From Nocardioides sp. InS609-2 (GTDB lineage: Bacteria; Actinomycetota; Actinomycetes; Propionibacteriales; Nocardioidaceae), in contig NZ_CP060034.1 in the NCBI RefSeq assembly GCF_023208195.1, forward strand, positions 2,852,001-2,916,000: 64,000 nt of DNA, read 5' to 3'. The notes under the pieces are model-generated. The model had not been told where the DNA came from. It saw nothing but the letters and a program-made list of their open reading frames with translations, and made no database searches. Each line of letters opens with the position of its first letter. The first letter of the stretch is position 1. The translations under genes and the position numbers were made by a program. Positions 28,199-36,703 of this stretch are shown here, in pieces.

Positions 28199-29065
28199 AT
28201 GAAATCCAACGCCCGCAAGTTCCTCGGAGCAGCCGCCGTCGCCGCTGTCGCCACCACGCTTCTCGGGGCATGCGGTGGCGAGTCGACGTCGACGGTCGCC
28301 GCCGACTGCGCCCCGAAGCACGAGAGCGTCAAGACGGTCGACGACGGCAAGCTCACCGTCGGCGTCATCGACATCCCGCCGTTCAGCAGCTACAACAGCG
28401 GCAAGCCGGAAGGGATCGACATCTCCATCGTCAAGAAGATCGCTACGGACGAGTGCCTCGAGCCGGTCTACCAGCAGGCGACGTACGCCGACGCCGTGCA
28501 GTCCATCTCCGGTGGCAACATCGACCTTGCGATCGGCACGATCGACGCCACCGCGAAGCGGATGGAGGCTGTGGACTTCTCCGCCTCCACGTACCTCGAC
28601 GGGATGGGCATCGCCTCGAAGTCGGGCGCGTCGAGCGTGACGGAGCTGGAGAGCGTCGGCACGGTCGGCACCATCGACGGCTACCTGTGGGTCGACGACC
28701 TGAAGAAGATCCTCGGCGACGACCTGAAGACCTACCCCAGCAGCGTGGAGCTCAAGGCCGACTTTGACGCCGGTCGGGTGGATGCGGCGGTAGACGCCTA
28801 CGGCGTGCAAGTCCCGCAGTTCAAGGACGACTCCGACATCAAGGTGTTCCTGGCCAACGAGACGCCGGATGACCGCGTCCAGGCGATCGTGAAGGCGCCA
28901 GAGGCGGCGTTCCCGATGACCAAGGGAAACACCGCTCTGCAGAGGGCGCTCAGCGACGGCATCGAGGAGCAGCGCGACGCCGGCACCATCAAGGACCTGC
29001 TCAAGAAGGCGGGCCTGAGTGAGTCGCTCGGCGAGGTGGGCGCCACCCAGTACGTCGTCCCCTGA
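28199..29065 (+). CDS. ABC transporter substrate-binding lipoprotein
   Basis: 288 residues. The signal ends in the lipobox LLGAC. Family-3 solute-binding domain: KLTVGVIDIPPFSSYNSG at the start of the mature part, IDLAIGTIDATAKRMEAVDF in the first lobe hinge. AGGAAGG precedes the ATG. It is the periplasmic-side receptor of the importer; the pathway context suggests hydroxyproline or another imino acid. A strong hairpin follows the stop. Confidence 0.88.
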   Translation: MKSNARKFLGAAAVAAVATTLLGACGGESTSTVAADCAPKHESVKTVDDGKLTVGVIDIPPFSSYNSGKPEGIDISIVKKIATDECLEPVYQQATYADAVQSISGGNIDLAIGTIDATAKRMEAVDFSASTYLDGMGIASKSGASSVTELESVGTVGTIDGYLWVDDLKKILGDDLKTYPSSVELKADFDAGRVDAAVDAYGVQVPQFKDDSDIKVFLANETPDDRVQAIVKAPEAAFPMTKGNTALQRALSDGIEEQRDAGTIKDLLKKAGLSESLGEVGATQYVVP

Positions 29066-29096
29066 TCCACACCCCGGCGGAGCTCTGCTCGTCAAC

Positions 29097-29129
29097 CCTC
29101 GGCCCCGTGGCATTCCACGGGGGCCGAGG
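29097..29129 (+). terminator. Hairpin terminator of the importer operon
   Basis: CCTCGGCCCCGTGG pairs with CCACGGGGGCCGAGG (one bulged G) around a 4-base loop, 32 bases after the binding-protein stop. No U-tract. Confidence 0.75.
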
Positions 29130-29738
29130 CGCTGGTGTCGAGTGCCCCGCCCGAGACAGTCCGGTTCTCGCCGCGATCGTCCTGAGGGGCTGATGACGGT
29201 CTGTCTAATTTTGCTGGCCGTCGCGAGCGGCGTCCGTCGTCCCGCGACGGGACGGAACACGGCGAAGACGTTTTGGAGATGGTTCTGTCGGACTGTGCGG
29301 GGCGGGGCATCGCTCCCCAGCGTTCCGATGGGCCGCCGCGTAGGCGCCTAGGGCTACCGTGAAGGAGTTGAGGAGTCGATCAGTCCTTCGAGCGCGGCGC
29401 GAATACTGAGCAGGCCTGCGATCCGATCATCGTGAGCTCTGAGGTGCTCGACGAGGGTGGGAACCGCGCAAGGGCGCACGGGTCCGCCGAACGCCCCGAC
29501 CGCAGCCGCACACCTGAACTGGCTGGCTATTGGCGGACATGGAATGACGCCATGTTGCTCGGCGATGGCGCCGTGCCGATAGCTGCTGAGAGACGAGACC
29601 ACGTTTGGGCAGCGTCTCGATGTTTCTCGCGGCGCACAGACTAGTCGGCATGACGTGACCCGGTTGCCGTGACGAGGCAGCGGGCCGGGGGCCCCGAAGC
29701 GCTCTGGCGCGCGCATTTGCAGCTTTGATGAATGCCTA
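29130..29738. other. No supportable gene
   Basis: About 600 bases without a convincing coding frame. Open frames have no recognisable domain or ribosome-binding site. One minus-strand frame (29354-29716) ends in LVEHLRAHDDRIAGLL, faintly like an FCD-domain tail, but it lacks a DNA-binding part. Most likely degraded DNA. Confidence 0.5.
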
Positions 29739-29755
29739 TAACATACCGTATGTTA
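29739..29755. promoter_or_regulatory. 17-bp perfect palindrome in an AT-rich patch
   Basis: TAACATACCGTATGTTA has 8-bp perfect arms around one C. It stands in an AT-rich island (about 29725-29795) that also holds -10-like TAGATAAT. It looks like a regulator-binding site whose target gene is gone or not recognised. Confidence 0.45.
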
Positions 29756-29793
29756 AGTAAGAACGTAATGATACTAGATAATTCCTCATAAGG

Positions 29794-29829
29794 AAGTGGG
29801 CGCGTCCCGGTGGGAGGCGCCCACTTTCT
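29794..29829 (+). terminator. Intrinsic terminator with a T-rich tail
   Basis: AAGTGGGCGC pairs perfectly with GCGCCCACTT around a 13-base loop, and TTCTTCT follows directly. It lies only 38 bases after the palindrome at 29739, with no gene between them. Confidence 0.65.
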
Positions 29830-30140
29830 TCTCGGTGTATTTAGTTGTGTCCACTCACACCCAGCTGTGGGTAGAGAGGTCGCGAGCTTTTGTCGCCCTC
29901 GACGAAGAGGCCGGCCGGTGCGGACGTCGTAGGAGTGGTCCTGTTGCGGCCAGCGTCGTCACCCTTGGCGACGGTGCAGCCCTTGAACGGGCCTTGCGGT
30001 CCGGTAGAGCGAAGTCATGTCACTTTGTCCTTTATTAAGTGCCGAAAGTTGCGCCACCTCGCGTCTTTGTCACTTCGTAAGAGACATGCGGACAGAGTCA
30101 CTCCGAACGATCGGCGACCGGTACCGGACGACGCTGGTCG

Positions 30141-30183
30141 GTCAACCATGGTTGACAGGTCTGCTCTGTCAACCTAAGCTGAC
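30141..30183 (+). promoter_or_regulatory. Twin 16-bp operators overlapping a probable leaderless promoter
   Basis: GTCAACCATGGTTGAC (30141-30156) is a perfect palindrome. GTCAACCTAAGCTGAC (30168-30183) is an imperfect copy 27 bases on. TTGACA (30152-30157) and TAAGCT (30175-30180) have exactly 17 bases between them and look like -35/-10 elements. The GTG of the next gene begins at 30188, 8 bases after the -10, so the mRNA is probably leaderless and a bound repressor would cover the promoter. Confidence 0.6.
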
Positions 30184-30187
30184 AGTT

Positions 30188-30418
30188 GTGAGTGACACGA
30201 GGCAACTGGCCTCCGAGGCGAGCAGCCAGGACCCCGCCGTCGGGCTGCGAGCAGTGCGAGCGTTGAGGGTCCTCATCGAGCGCCTGGAAGCGCTGCAGGT
30301 CGACAACGCCCGCGACCAGAACTGGTCCTGGCAGGAGATCGCCGTCTGCCTGTGCGTGACCCGACAGGCGGTTCACAAGAAGTACGCGGGCGGTCGGGGT
30401 CTCTTGAGAGGGGAGTAG
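30188..30418 (+). CDS. Small helix-turn-helix protein preceding a Clp N-domain gene
   Basis: 76 residues. The C-terminal half, SWQEIAVCLCVTRQAVHKKY, is a helix-turn-helix of the kind found in small actinobacterial proteins encoded just before Clp N-terminal-domain genes. The N-terminal half is a predicted helix (GLRAVRALRVLIERLEAL). The GTG at 30188 is chosen for its position immediately after the -10 and the good start of homology; no Shine-Dalgarno is visible, in keeping with a leaderless message. It probably regulates its own operon through the two palindromes upstream. Confidence 0.75.
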   Translation: MSDTRQLASEASSQDPAVGLRAVRALRVLIERLEALQVDNARDQNWSWQEIAVCLCVTRQAVHKKYAGGRGLLRGE

Positions 30419-30423
30419 TAGGC

Positions 30424-31005
30424 ATGTTCGAGCGATTCAACCCGGATGCTCGCGAGGCGGTTACCTCCGCCCAGGCGGAGGCCCGACGGCTGCACCACGA
30501 CTACATCGGCACCGAGCACCTCCTGCTGGGCCTGATGGATCAGGCGGACGCTCTGTCGGGCCGCCTGCTCGCCGAACACGGCCTCGAGCGACCTGGCGCC
30601 GAAGCGGCGATCCTGCGCCTACTCGGAACAGCCGACTGTGGACCGGGCGAGTTGGATGCCGACGCACTGGAGACGATCGGCATTGACCTGTCGACCATCA
30701 GGGAAAAGGTCGAGGCAGCATTCGGTCCCGGAGCGCTGGATCGCGAACCGGCCCGGACCCGGACGGGACGCCTGACCAGCGGCCGCAACGCCTCCTTCAC
30801 CGCCCGGGCCAAGAAGGTTCTCGAGCTGTCGCTGCGGGAGGCGCTCCGCCTGAAGGCGGATCGTATTGCCGACGGTCATCTCTTGCTCGGCCTGTTACGC
30901 GAAGGCGGGGGCCTGGCCGCCAAGGTCATGGCCGACGCGGGCATCGACTTCGACGTCCTCCGGGCCGAACTCGACGCGCAACTCACGGCCCAATCGCCGT
31001 CCTGA
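30424..31005 (+). CDS. Clp N-terminal double-repeat protein (ClpC N-domain-like)
   Basis: 193 residues, consisting of two Clp_N repeats: FNPDAREAVTSAQAEARRL with YIGTEHLLLGLM, and FTARAKKVLELSLREALRL with RIADGHLLLGLL. No AAA+ module follows. Stand-alone Clp N-domain proteins probably act as adaptors or substrate-binding factors for ClpC/ClpP. It starts 5 bases after the HTH gene, so the two form a stress-related operon. The repeats are separated by a variable linker at about residues 75-125. Confidence 0.85.
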   Translation: MFERFNPDAREAVTSAQAEARRLHHDYIGTEHLLLGLMDQADALSGRLLAEHGLERPGAEAAILRLLGTADCGPGELDADALETIGIDLSTIREKVEAAFGPGALDREPARTRTGRLTSGRNASFTARAKKVLELSLREALRLKADRIADGHLLLGLLREGGGLAAKVMADAGIDFDVLRAELDAQLTAQSPS

Positions 31006-31400
31006 GTCGGTTCGGGAACACACAAGCGGCCCGGTCAACCGGAGGGGTTCCGGTTGCCCGTATGCCGATCGCTTCGGGAGGTTCGTAGCGGGATCGGAGG
31101 TCACGCGCCGCGCGATCCGGCGACTCTGTGGAGCCAGGAGCGAACCAGTCGGTGCGGCGACCCGGGGAGCCAGTTCGTGTCCAGCCCCGCTCATCCAGTC
31201 GGTCCAGCTGGCGGCCACGTAGCGCGGCGATAGGTGTGGTCACCTTCTCTGGCCCCGGTTGAGTGCCTGATCGTCACGAATGTTGGCCCCGGCCCTGGGT
31301 AGTGGTGCCGCTGGCTGGGTGGGATGGCGTGTCGTCGCGAATGTTGGCCCCACCCCGGTTCGGATCTTCATGTCGATGTCGTCGTCGTGGAGGTCTTCAG

Positions 31401-32945
31401 GTGGGATCACGAGTGGAGTTGTTCGAGCAGATCCGTCGTGATCGGCGGCTAGAGGAGATGTCGATCCGCGAACTCGCGGATCGACACGGGGTGCACCGCC
31501 GCACGGTGCGCCAAGCGCTCGCGTCATCGGTGCCGCCACCGCGACAGACGTACCCGGCGCGGGCACGGCCGGCGATCGATCCGTGGCGGGAGGTCATCGA
31601 CGGGTGGCTGATCGGCGACCAGGCGGTCCATAGGAAGCAGCGGCACACCGCTCGACGTGTCTGGCAGCGGCTCGTGGCCGAGCACGGCGCGAGCGTGTCG
31701 GAGGTGACCGTCTCGCGCTACGTGGGCCTACGCAGGGTCGAGCTGGGGATCGTGGATCAGGAGGTGTTCGTCGCCCAGGAGCATCCGCCCGGCGCTGAGG
31801 CCGAGGTCGACTTCGGTGAGTTCCAGATCGTGCTGGACGGGGTCGTGGTGAAGGTGTGGATGTTCGTGATGCGCCTGTCCTGTAGCGGGAAGGCGTTCCA
31901 CGTTGCCTACGGCAACCAGGCCCAAGAAGCATTCCTCGAAGGACACACGGCGGCGTTCGAGCACTTCGGTGGCGTGCCGGGCCGGATCCGCTACGACAAC
32001 CTCAAGCCCGCGGTGACCCGAGTGCTGAAGGGCAGGGACCGCGAGGAGTCCGAGCGGTTCATCGCGTTGCGGTCCCACTACGGGTTCGACTCGTTCTTCT
32101 GCATTCCCGGCAAACAGGGCGCACACGAGAAGGGTGGTGTGGAAGGCGAGATCGGCCGGTTCCGCCGCCGCCATCTGGTCCCGCCACCGAAGATCGCGAC
32201 GCTGGTCGAACTCGCCGCTCTGGTCGCAGCCGGCGATGTCACTGATGACGACCGGGTCATCACCGGCCGCACGAGCACAGTCGGTGCCGCGTTCGCCACC
32301 GAGCAGCCGACCTTGATGCCGCCACCGGACGAGGCGTTCGATCCGCGGGTGATCGAGTCGCGTCGCGTGGATCAGCGGGCCCGGGTGTCGATCCGCCAGT
32401 GCCACTACTCGGTGCCCGCCCGCTACGCGGGCCGACGCTTGAGCGTCCGGTTAGGCGCGGCCATGGTCGAGGTCCTCGACGCAGGCAAGGTCGTCGCGAC
32501 CCACACCCGCGCCATCGGCCGGTATGTCCAGGTCCTCACCCTGGATCACTATTTGGAAGTCCTCGCGCGCAAGCCCGGCGCTTTCCCCGGCGCCACGGTG
32601 CTGGCCCAGGCCAAAGCGGCCGGCAGTTTCACCACCGCCCACCAGGGCTACTGGGATGCAGCCCGCGCTGCGCGTGGCGATGGCGACGGGACTCGGATGT
32701 TGATCGAGGTCTTGCTGGCCCACCGGACCCTGCCCGCAGCGGCGTTAGTGGTCGCGATGGACGCCGCCGTCACGAGCGGGGCACTGGACCCGCAGGTGGT
32801 GATCATCGAGGCCCGCCGGGCCGCCACGGCGCAGGTCGCACTGGTGGTGCCGATCAGCGCCTTGGCCCGCTACGACCGGCCAGCCCCGACCCTGAGCAGC
32901 TACGACGATCTCCTCACCACCGCGACAGCAAGGACCGCGCCATGA
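31401..32945 (+). CDS. istA: IS21 family transposase IstA
   Basis: 514 residues from the GTG at 31401, with GGAGG 7 bases upstream. The N-terminal helix-turn-helix reads SIRELADRHGVHRRTVRQAL. The DDE integrase core includes EVDFGEFQIVLDG, RYDNLKPAV and GGVEGEIGRFRRRHLVP. The C-terminal DUF4158-like binding region follows (SVPARYAGRRLSVRLG). The frame is intact and followed by an overlapping istB, so the element may be active. Confidence 0.92.
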   Translation: MGSRVELFEQIRRDRRLEEMSIRELADRHGVHRRTVRQALASSVPPPRQTYPARARPAIDPWREVIDGWLIGDQAVHRKQRHTARRVWQRLVAEHGASVSEVTVSRYVGLRRVELGIVDQEVFVAQEHPPGAEAEVDFGEFQIVLDGVVVKVWMFVMRLSCSGKAFHVAYGNQAQEAFLEGHTAAFEHFGGVPGRIRYDNLKPAVTRVLKGRDREESERFIALRSHYGFDSFFCIPGKQGAHEKGGVEGEIGRFRRRHLVPPPKIATLVELAALVAAGDVTDDDRVITGRTSTVGAAFATEQPTLMPPPDEAFDPRVIESRRVDQRARVSIRQCHYSVPARYAGRRLSVRLGAAMVEVLDAGKVVATHTRAIGRYVQVLTLDHYLEVLARKPGAFPGATVLAQAKAAGSFTTAHQGYWDAARAARGDGDGTRMLIEVLLAHRTLPAAALVVAMDAAVTSGALDPQVVIIEARRAATAQVALVVPISALARYDRPAPTLSSYDDLLTTATARTAP

Positions 32946-33721
32946 CAACCAAGACCAGCACCGACACCGCAGCCCAGGCTTCGATCAACGCCGCGGCCCG
33001 CGAACTGCACCTGCCCACGGTGCGCGCCGAAGCCGAACGGCTGGCCGAGATCGCTGCCCGGGAGCGCCAGACCCACCGCGGCTACCTCGCCGAGGTGCTC
33101 GCCGCCGAGGTCGACGACCGGACCGAACGCCGCCGTACCCGACGGATCAACGAGGCTAAGTTCCCGCGGATCAAGCGCCTGGCCGAGTTCAACATCGACG
33201 CCGTCCCGTCGATCACACCAGCCACCCTGGGACACCTGGCCGCCGGGAACTACCTCGACGCCGGCGAACCTGTCGTGATGCTCGGTGACTCCGGGACCGG
33301 GAAGACACACCTGCTCATCGGACTCGGACTGGCCGCCTGCGAGCAAGGGCGTCGGGTCCGCTACGTGACCACCGCGCACCTGGTCAACGAACTCGTCGAA
33401 GCCGCCGACGAACGTGTCCTGTCCCGCGTCGTCGCCCGCTACGGAAGGCTCGACCTGCTCTGCCTGGACGAACTCGGCTACGTCCAGATCGACCCCCGTG
33501 GCGCCGAGCTGCTGTTCCAGATCATCACCGAACGCGAGGAACGCGCAAGCATCGCGATCGCGACCAACCTGCCCTTCAGCGAGTGGGGAGCAGTGTTCCC
33601 CGACCCACGGCTCGTCGCCGCCATCGTCGACCGGGTCACCTTCAACGCCCACATCCTCGAGACAGGCACCCAGTCCTACCGACTACGCACCAGCAAGAAC
33701 ACCCGCCGCCGCGCCAACTGA
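32942..33721 (+). CDS. istB: IS21 helper ATPase IstB
   Basis: 259 residues. DnaC/DnaA-like AAA+ protein: Walker A LGDSGTGKTH, Walker B LLCLDELGYV, sensor IAIATNLPFSEW. IstB assembles on target DNA and activates IstA. The ATG overlaps the istA stop (ATGA). Length and motifs are complete. Confidence 0.92.
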   Translation: MTTKTSTDTAAQASINAAARELHLPTVRAEAERLAEIAARERQTHRGYLAEVLAAEVDDRTERRRTRRINEAKFPRIKRLAEFNIDAVPSITPATLGHLAAGNYLDAGEPVVMLGDSGTGKTHLLIGLGLAACEQGRRVRYVTTAHLVNELVEAADERVLSRVVARYGRLDLLCLDELGYVQIDPRGAELLFQIITEREERASIAIATNLPFSEWGAVFPDPRLVAAIVDRVTFNAHILETGTQSYRLRTSKNTRRRAN

Positions 33722-33764
33722 CACAAGGGGGGCCAACATTCACGCCGCCAGCCGGGGCCAGAGA

Positions 33765-33945
33765 TCTTGACGAAACGCACGGCGACGACTGGCCGGTGAC
33801 CCGCAAGGGCATCACGCCGTACTTGTTGAGGTACTTGCCCCCATCGCGGTGTGGTAGCCGACCCGCTTCAGCGACGTGGCGAGGGTGCGGCCGCGAAGGC
33901 TGCCCGAGCCGGAGCCGTAGGGCGTTTCGTGGGCTTCGCTGCGGC
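33765..33945 (-). pseudogene. Sulfatase fragment cut by the IS21 element
   Basis: Reading the minus strand, TLATSLKRVGYHTAMG is followed, after one missing base, by KYLNKYGVMPLRV. This is the conserved early segment of type I sulfatases (TLA..L...GY.T...GKYLN.Y). The gene stops at the IS21 end and is frame-shifted. Neighbouring minus-strand DNA to about 34060 has a hydrophobic stretch (KVVVVLLACAVAGGAFVAV) that cannot be tied to a gene. Confidence 0.45.
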
Positions 33946-34149
33946 CCCTAGATGACCGGCGGCCTGGACCGCGACGAATGCGCCACCCGCGACGGCGCAG
34001 GCAAGCAGGACCACCACGACTTTGGTCGCCGCCGGCCGGCTGATCCCCCGTTGCACGAGCGGAGCCTGCCCGAGAAACCCGCAGAAAGTTCACCAGACCT
34101 GCCGGTAAATGCATGCCGAGAAGGGCGACTTAATCGCAAGGCGTTCGCG

Positions 34150-34623
34150 TCATTCGTGTCCGCCGTGAGGTTCGGCAAACCCGAGGGGTTGAGCTGATCC
34201 CTGCGGACGCGTGACGCCGCCGGCGAGCATCTCCTGAAACCTCGGACAGGTTGCGAGGTCTTCGTGGTCGCACTGCAGTGCGCAGTCGATGAGCTCCAGC
34301 TCCAGGGTCCGGTAGGAGGCCGTGGGCCGCACGGCCCACTCCTCCCAGCACAGGTACTCCTCCCGGGCGCTGATGTCGGCGCGGGATTCGGCGCCGTGGC
34401 CGTCGATCTCCAGGTGACCGAGCTCCGTGTTGGGCAGCACGCCGTGCCAGAGCAGCGCCGAGCCGATGCCACTGCCGAGTGTGGTCAGGATGACCAACCG
34501 GTCGCGGCCCTTCGCGGCGCCGTACTGGAGCTCCGCGTAGCCGGCCACGTCGGCATCGACGAACGTCATCAGCCGCGCCACGCAGCCGCGCTCCATCCTT
34601 GCAGCTCGAACCCGACGCGCCAT
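34150..34623 (-). pseudogene. Truncated polyphosphate glucokinase-like remnant
   Basis: TTLGSGIGSALLWHGVL followed by PNTELGHLEIDGH is the diagnostic core of actinobacterial strictly polyphosphate/ATP glucokinase (PpgK, ROK family), with DADVAGYAELQYGAAKG before it and WEEWA after. The N-terminal ATP/polyphosphate segments are missing and the C-terminus is replaced by an unrelated Cys-rich tail (IDCALQCDHEDLATC). The frame is open for 157 codons but the protein cannot be a complete kinase. Confidence 0.7.
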
Positions 34624-34908
34624 AGGTGCCGTTGGGCAATTGGTTTGCGGTCCCTCTCGTGGGCTGAGCAGCGGCCGACCGAGTTGCTCGAGATATCGCC
34701 TGCTTGGTGGTCGGATTGCTCTCGAATAGGCGGTCGGATCGCTACTACCGGGCGGTTATGGCTCCGGAATGATGGCTCAGCTCATGCACGACGTAGGGGC
34801 TGTGGACGAGGAAGGCGGCGGCATCTTCGTTGGCCGCACGCAGGACCGCTGTCATTGCTTGTTGTACCTCGGTGTCCACTTCGGGCTGCTGCATGGCCTG
34901 CCGCGCTG

Positions 34909-36006
34909 CTAGTGGTCCGGATTTGAAGTCTTCATCCGGTTGGCTTTGGTGAGGATCTCGTCGGCGGTCCTGGTCCAGACGAAGGGGTGGGAGCGTTCGT
35001 TCCAGCAGTCGATGTAGGTGCGGATCTTGGTGTTGAGGTCCTTGACCGAGGTGAACACGCCGCGGCGGATGGCTTGGCGTTCGATGAGGGAGAACCAGAC
35101 CTCGACGAGGTTCATCCAGGAGGCGTGGGTCGGGGTGAAGTGGATCTTGAAGCGCGGGTTCTCGATGAGCCAGTTCTTCACGTTGGCGTGTTTGTGGGCG
35201 GCGTAGTTGTCCATCACCAGGTGCAGATCGACGGGCTGGCCGGTCTCGTCGACGACGTCGCGGTAGGCGCGTTCGACCTGCTTGAGGAACGCGAGGAACT
35301 CTTGGTTGCGGTGCCGCGGCTTGAGAGCGGCGGTGACCTTCCCGGTGGCGATCTCCAGCGCGGCGAACAAGGTGGTGGTGCCGTGGCGGACGTAGTCGTG
35401 AGAGCGGCGTTCGACGAGCCCGGGTTGCATCGGAAGGACCGGCATGGTGCGGTCCAGTGCCTGGATCTGGGACTTCTCGTCCACGCACAGCACGATCGCG
35501 TTCTCTGGCGGGTTCAGGTACAGCCCGACGATGTCGATGACCTTGGCCTCGAGTTCGGGATCGGTGGAGAACCGGAACGACTCCGAGCGCCACGGCTTGA
35601 CCCCGTAGGAACGCCAAGCCTCCGCGACGGTGTAGGCGCTGACCTTCAACCGAGCCGCCAACAGCCGCGTGGACCAGTGCGTCACGCCGAGCTTCTTCGG
35701 CGGGGGCTTCAGTGTCTCGGCCACGATTTTGCGATGGTCGATCGTGCGCGGACGGCCCGGACGCTGCCGGTCGAGGAGCCCGGCCATGCCCTTGCCCTGG
35801 TAGCGGCCCCGCCACTGCAGCACCTTCTGACGGCCGCACCCGACGAGCTCGCAGATCTGGTCGTTCGGCACCCCGTCGGCTGCCAGCAACACGATCCGAG
35901 CCCGTTGAGCCGCACCAACCGAGACCGTCGAGGAGCGAGTCAGTCGCTCGAGCTTGTCCCGGTCACCATCACGCAGCACCAGGGCCGGAGCAGGTCGATT
36001 CGCCAT
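34909..36006 (-). CDS. IS630 family transposase
   Basis: 365 residues. The N-terminal helix-turn-helix (PNDQICELVGCGRQKVLQW) is followed by the winged Arg-rich region and the DDE core: LCVDEKSQIQALDR, LVMDNYAAHKH and THASWMNLVEVWFSLIERQ supply D, D and E. Complete, single-frame and probably active. Its stop codon uses the flanking TA of the insertion site, so the reading frame closes exactly at the element end. Confidence 0.92.
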   Translation of the reverse strand: MANRPAPALVLRDGDRDKLERLTRSSTVSVGAAQRARIVLLAADGVPNDQICELVGCGRQKVLQWRGRYQGKGMAGLLDRQRPGRPRTIDHRKIVAETLKPPPKKLGVTHWSTRLLAARLKVSAYTVAEAWRSYGVKPWRSESFRFSTDPELEAKVIDIVGLYLNPPENAIVLCVDEKSQIQALDRTMPVLPMQPGLVERRSHDYVRHGTTTLFAALEIATGKVTAALKPRHRNQEFLAFLKQVERAYRDVVDETGQPVDLHLVMDNYAAHKHANVKNWLIENPRFKIHFTPTHASWMNLVEVWFSLIERQAIRRGVFTSVKDLNTKIRTYIDCWNERSHPFVWTRTADEILTKANRMKTSNPDH

Positions 36007-36058
36007 GCGCCCATGATTTCACTTCATCAACCCGATGACTATTTCCCACGCGGACCAC
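34912..36058. mobile_element. IS630-family insertion sequence
   Basis: 1147 bp bounded by GTGGTCCG at 34912 and CGGACCAC ending at 36058, each flanked by TA (34910-34911 and 36059-36060), the TA duplication typical of IS630/Tc1-mariner insertion. With the next base on each side also matching, an 11-bp perfect inverted repeat CTAGTGGTCCG is visible. Confidence 0.9.
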
Positions 36059-36703
36059 TAGAGCCATCGGATGCTCTTGCCCTGCCATGACGTAGGCCTC
36101 GGGAGAGGTGGCCCTTATCGCCAGTTCGCCGAGGGTGGTGGCTTCCAATGAGAGGCCAGCCTCGGCGGCGAGTTTTCCTACCGTGGTGCCGTCGGACCAC
36201 GCGAAACGCTCCATTGGCGGGGCGTTCGTGACTCGGCTCATGATGCGACCCATCGCGCCGAGCATGGCGTCGATCGGGCCCGCGGGAACCCACGCGCTTA
36301 CCAGCACGCGACCGCCGGGCCGCAGGACGCGCGCGATCTCCCTCAGCGCCTGCGCCGGGTCTGCAGCGAAGATGACGCCAAAAACAGAGAGGACGACGTC
36401 AACCGAGGCGTCGTTGACGGGCAGAGCCAGCAGGTCGCCCTCACGAACTTCGAGATCGACACCGAAGGTTTGCGCGCGCGTCCGGGCGACCTCGAGCAAC
36501 CGCGGCGCCGCGTCAACGCCGATGACCCCGGCGCCAAGGGCAGCAGCCAATAGCGCCGCGTTGCCCGTCCCACACGCCAGGTCGAGCACGTCCTCACCGG
36601 CGATCAGTGCGGCCTGCTCCACGACCGCTCGCGCGACGGGCTCAAGCTCAACTGCTGTTGTCTCATACTTCCCTGCGCCCCAGTCGACCATATTGAAGAT
36701 CAT

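Larger units (their letters stand above)
31246..33764. mobile_element. IS21-family insertion sequence
   Basis: istA and istB overlap (ATGA) between inverted ends. The outermost match is TCTCTGGCCCCGG at 31246-31258 against its complement at 33752-33764. Inside the left end, GAATGTTGGCCCC occurs twice (31278-31290 and 31339-31351), and its complement occurs inside the right end (about 33728-33740); such multiple end repeats are normal for IS21 transposase binding. The outer limits are the visible inverted repeat. No target duplication is obvious. The right end sits in a sulfatase remnant. Confidence 0.85.
34745..36703 (-). pseudogene. Class I SAM-dependent methyltransferase split by IS630
   Basis: The 5' part (36703 to 36059) begins MIFNMVDWGAGKYE, with GGAG upstream, and has the SAM-binding motif VLDLACGTGNAALLAAALGA plus RVLRPGGRVLVSAWV. 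It resembles UbiE/menaquinone-type or small-molecule methyltransferases. At EHPMAL the reading enters the IS element. The 3' part resumes at 34911 as AARQAMQQPEVDTEVQQAM and ends at 34745. Removing the IS and one TA copy restores a single continuous frame of about 270 codons, so the gene was intact before the insertion. Confidence 0.85.

Noticed and set aside
29354..29716. Possible FCD-regulator tail (LVEHLRAHDDRIAGLL)
   Set aside because: The resemblance is limited to about 16 residues; the rest, including a DNA-binding domain, is missing and low-complexity, so it is not called as a gene.
30017..30187. N-terminal extension of the small HTH protein
   Set aside because: It would read through both palindromic operators and the promoter; homology begins after the GTG at 30188.
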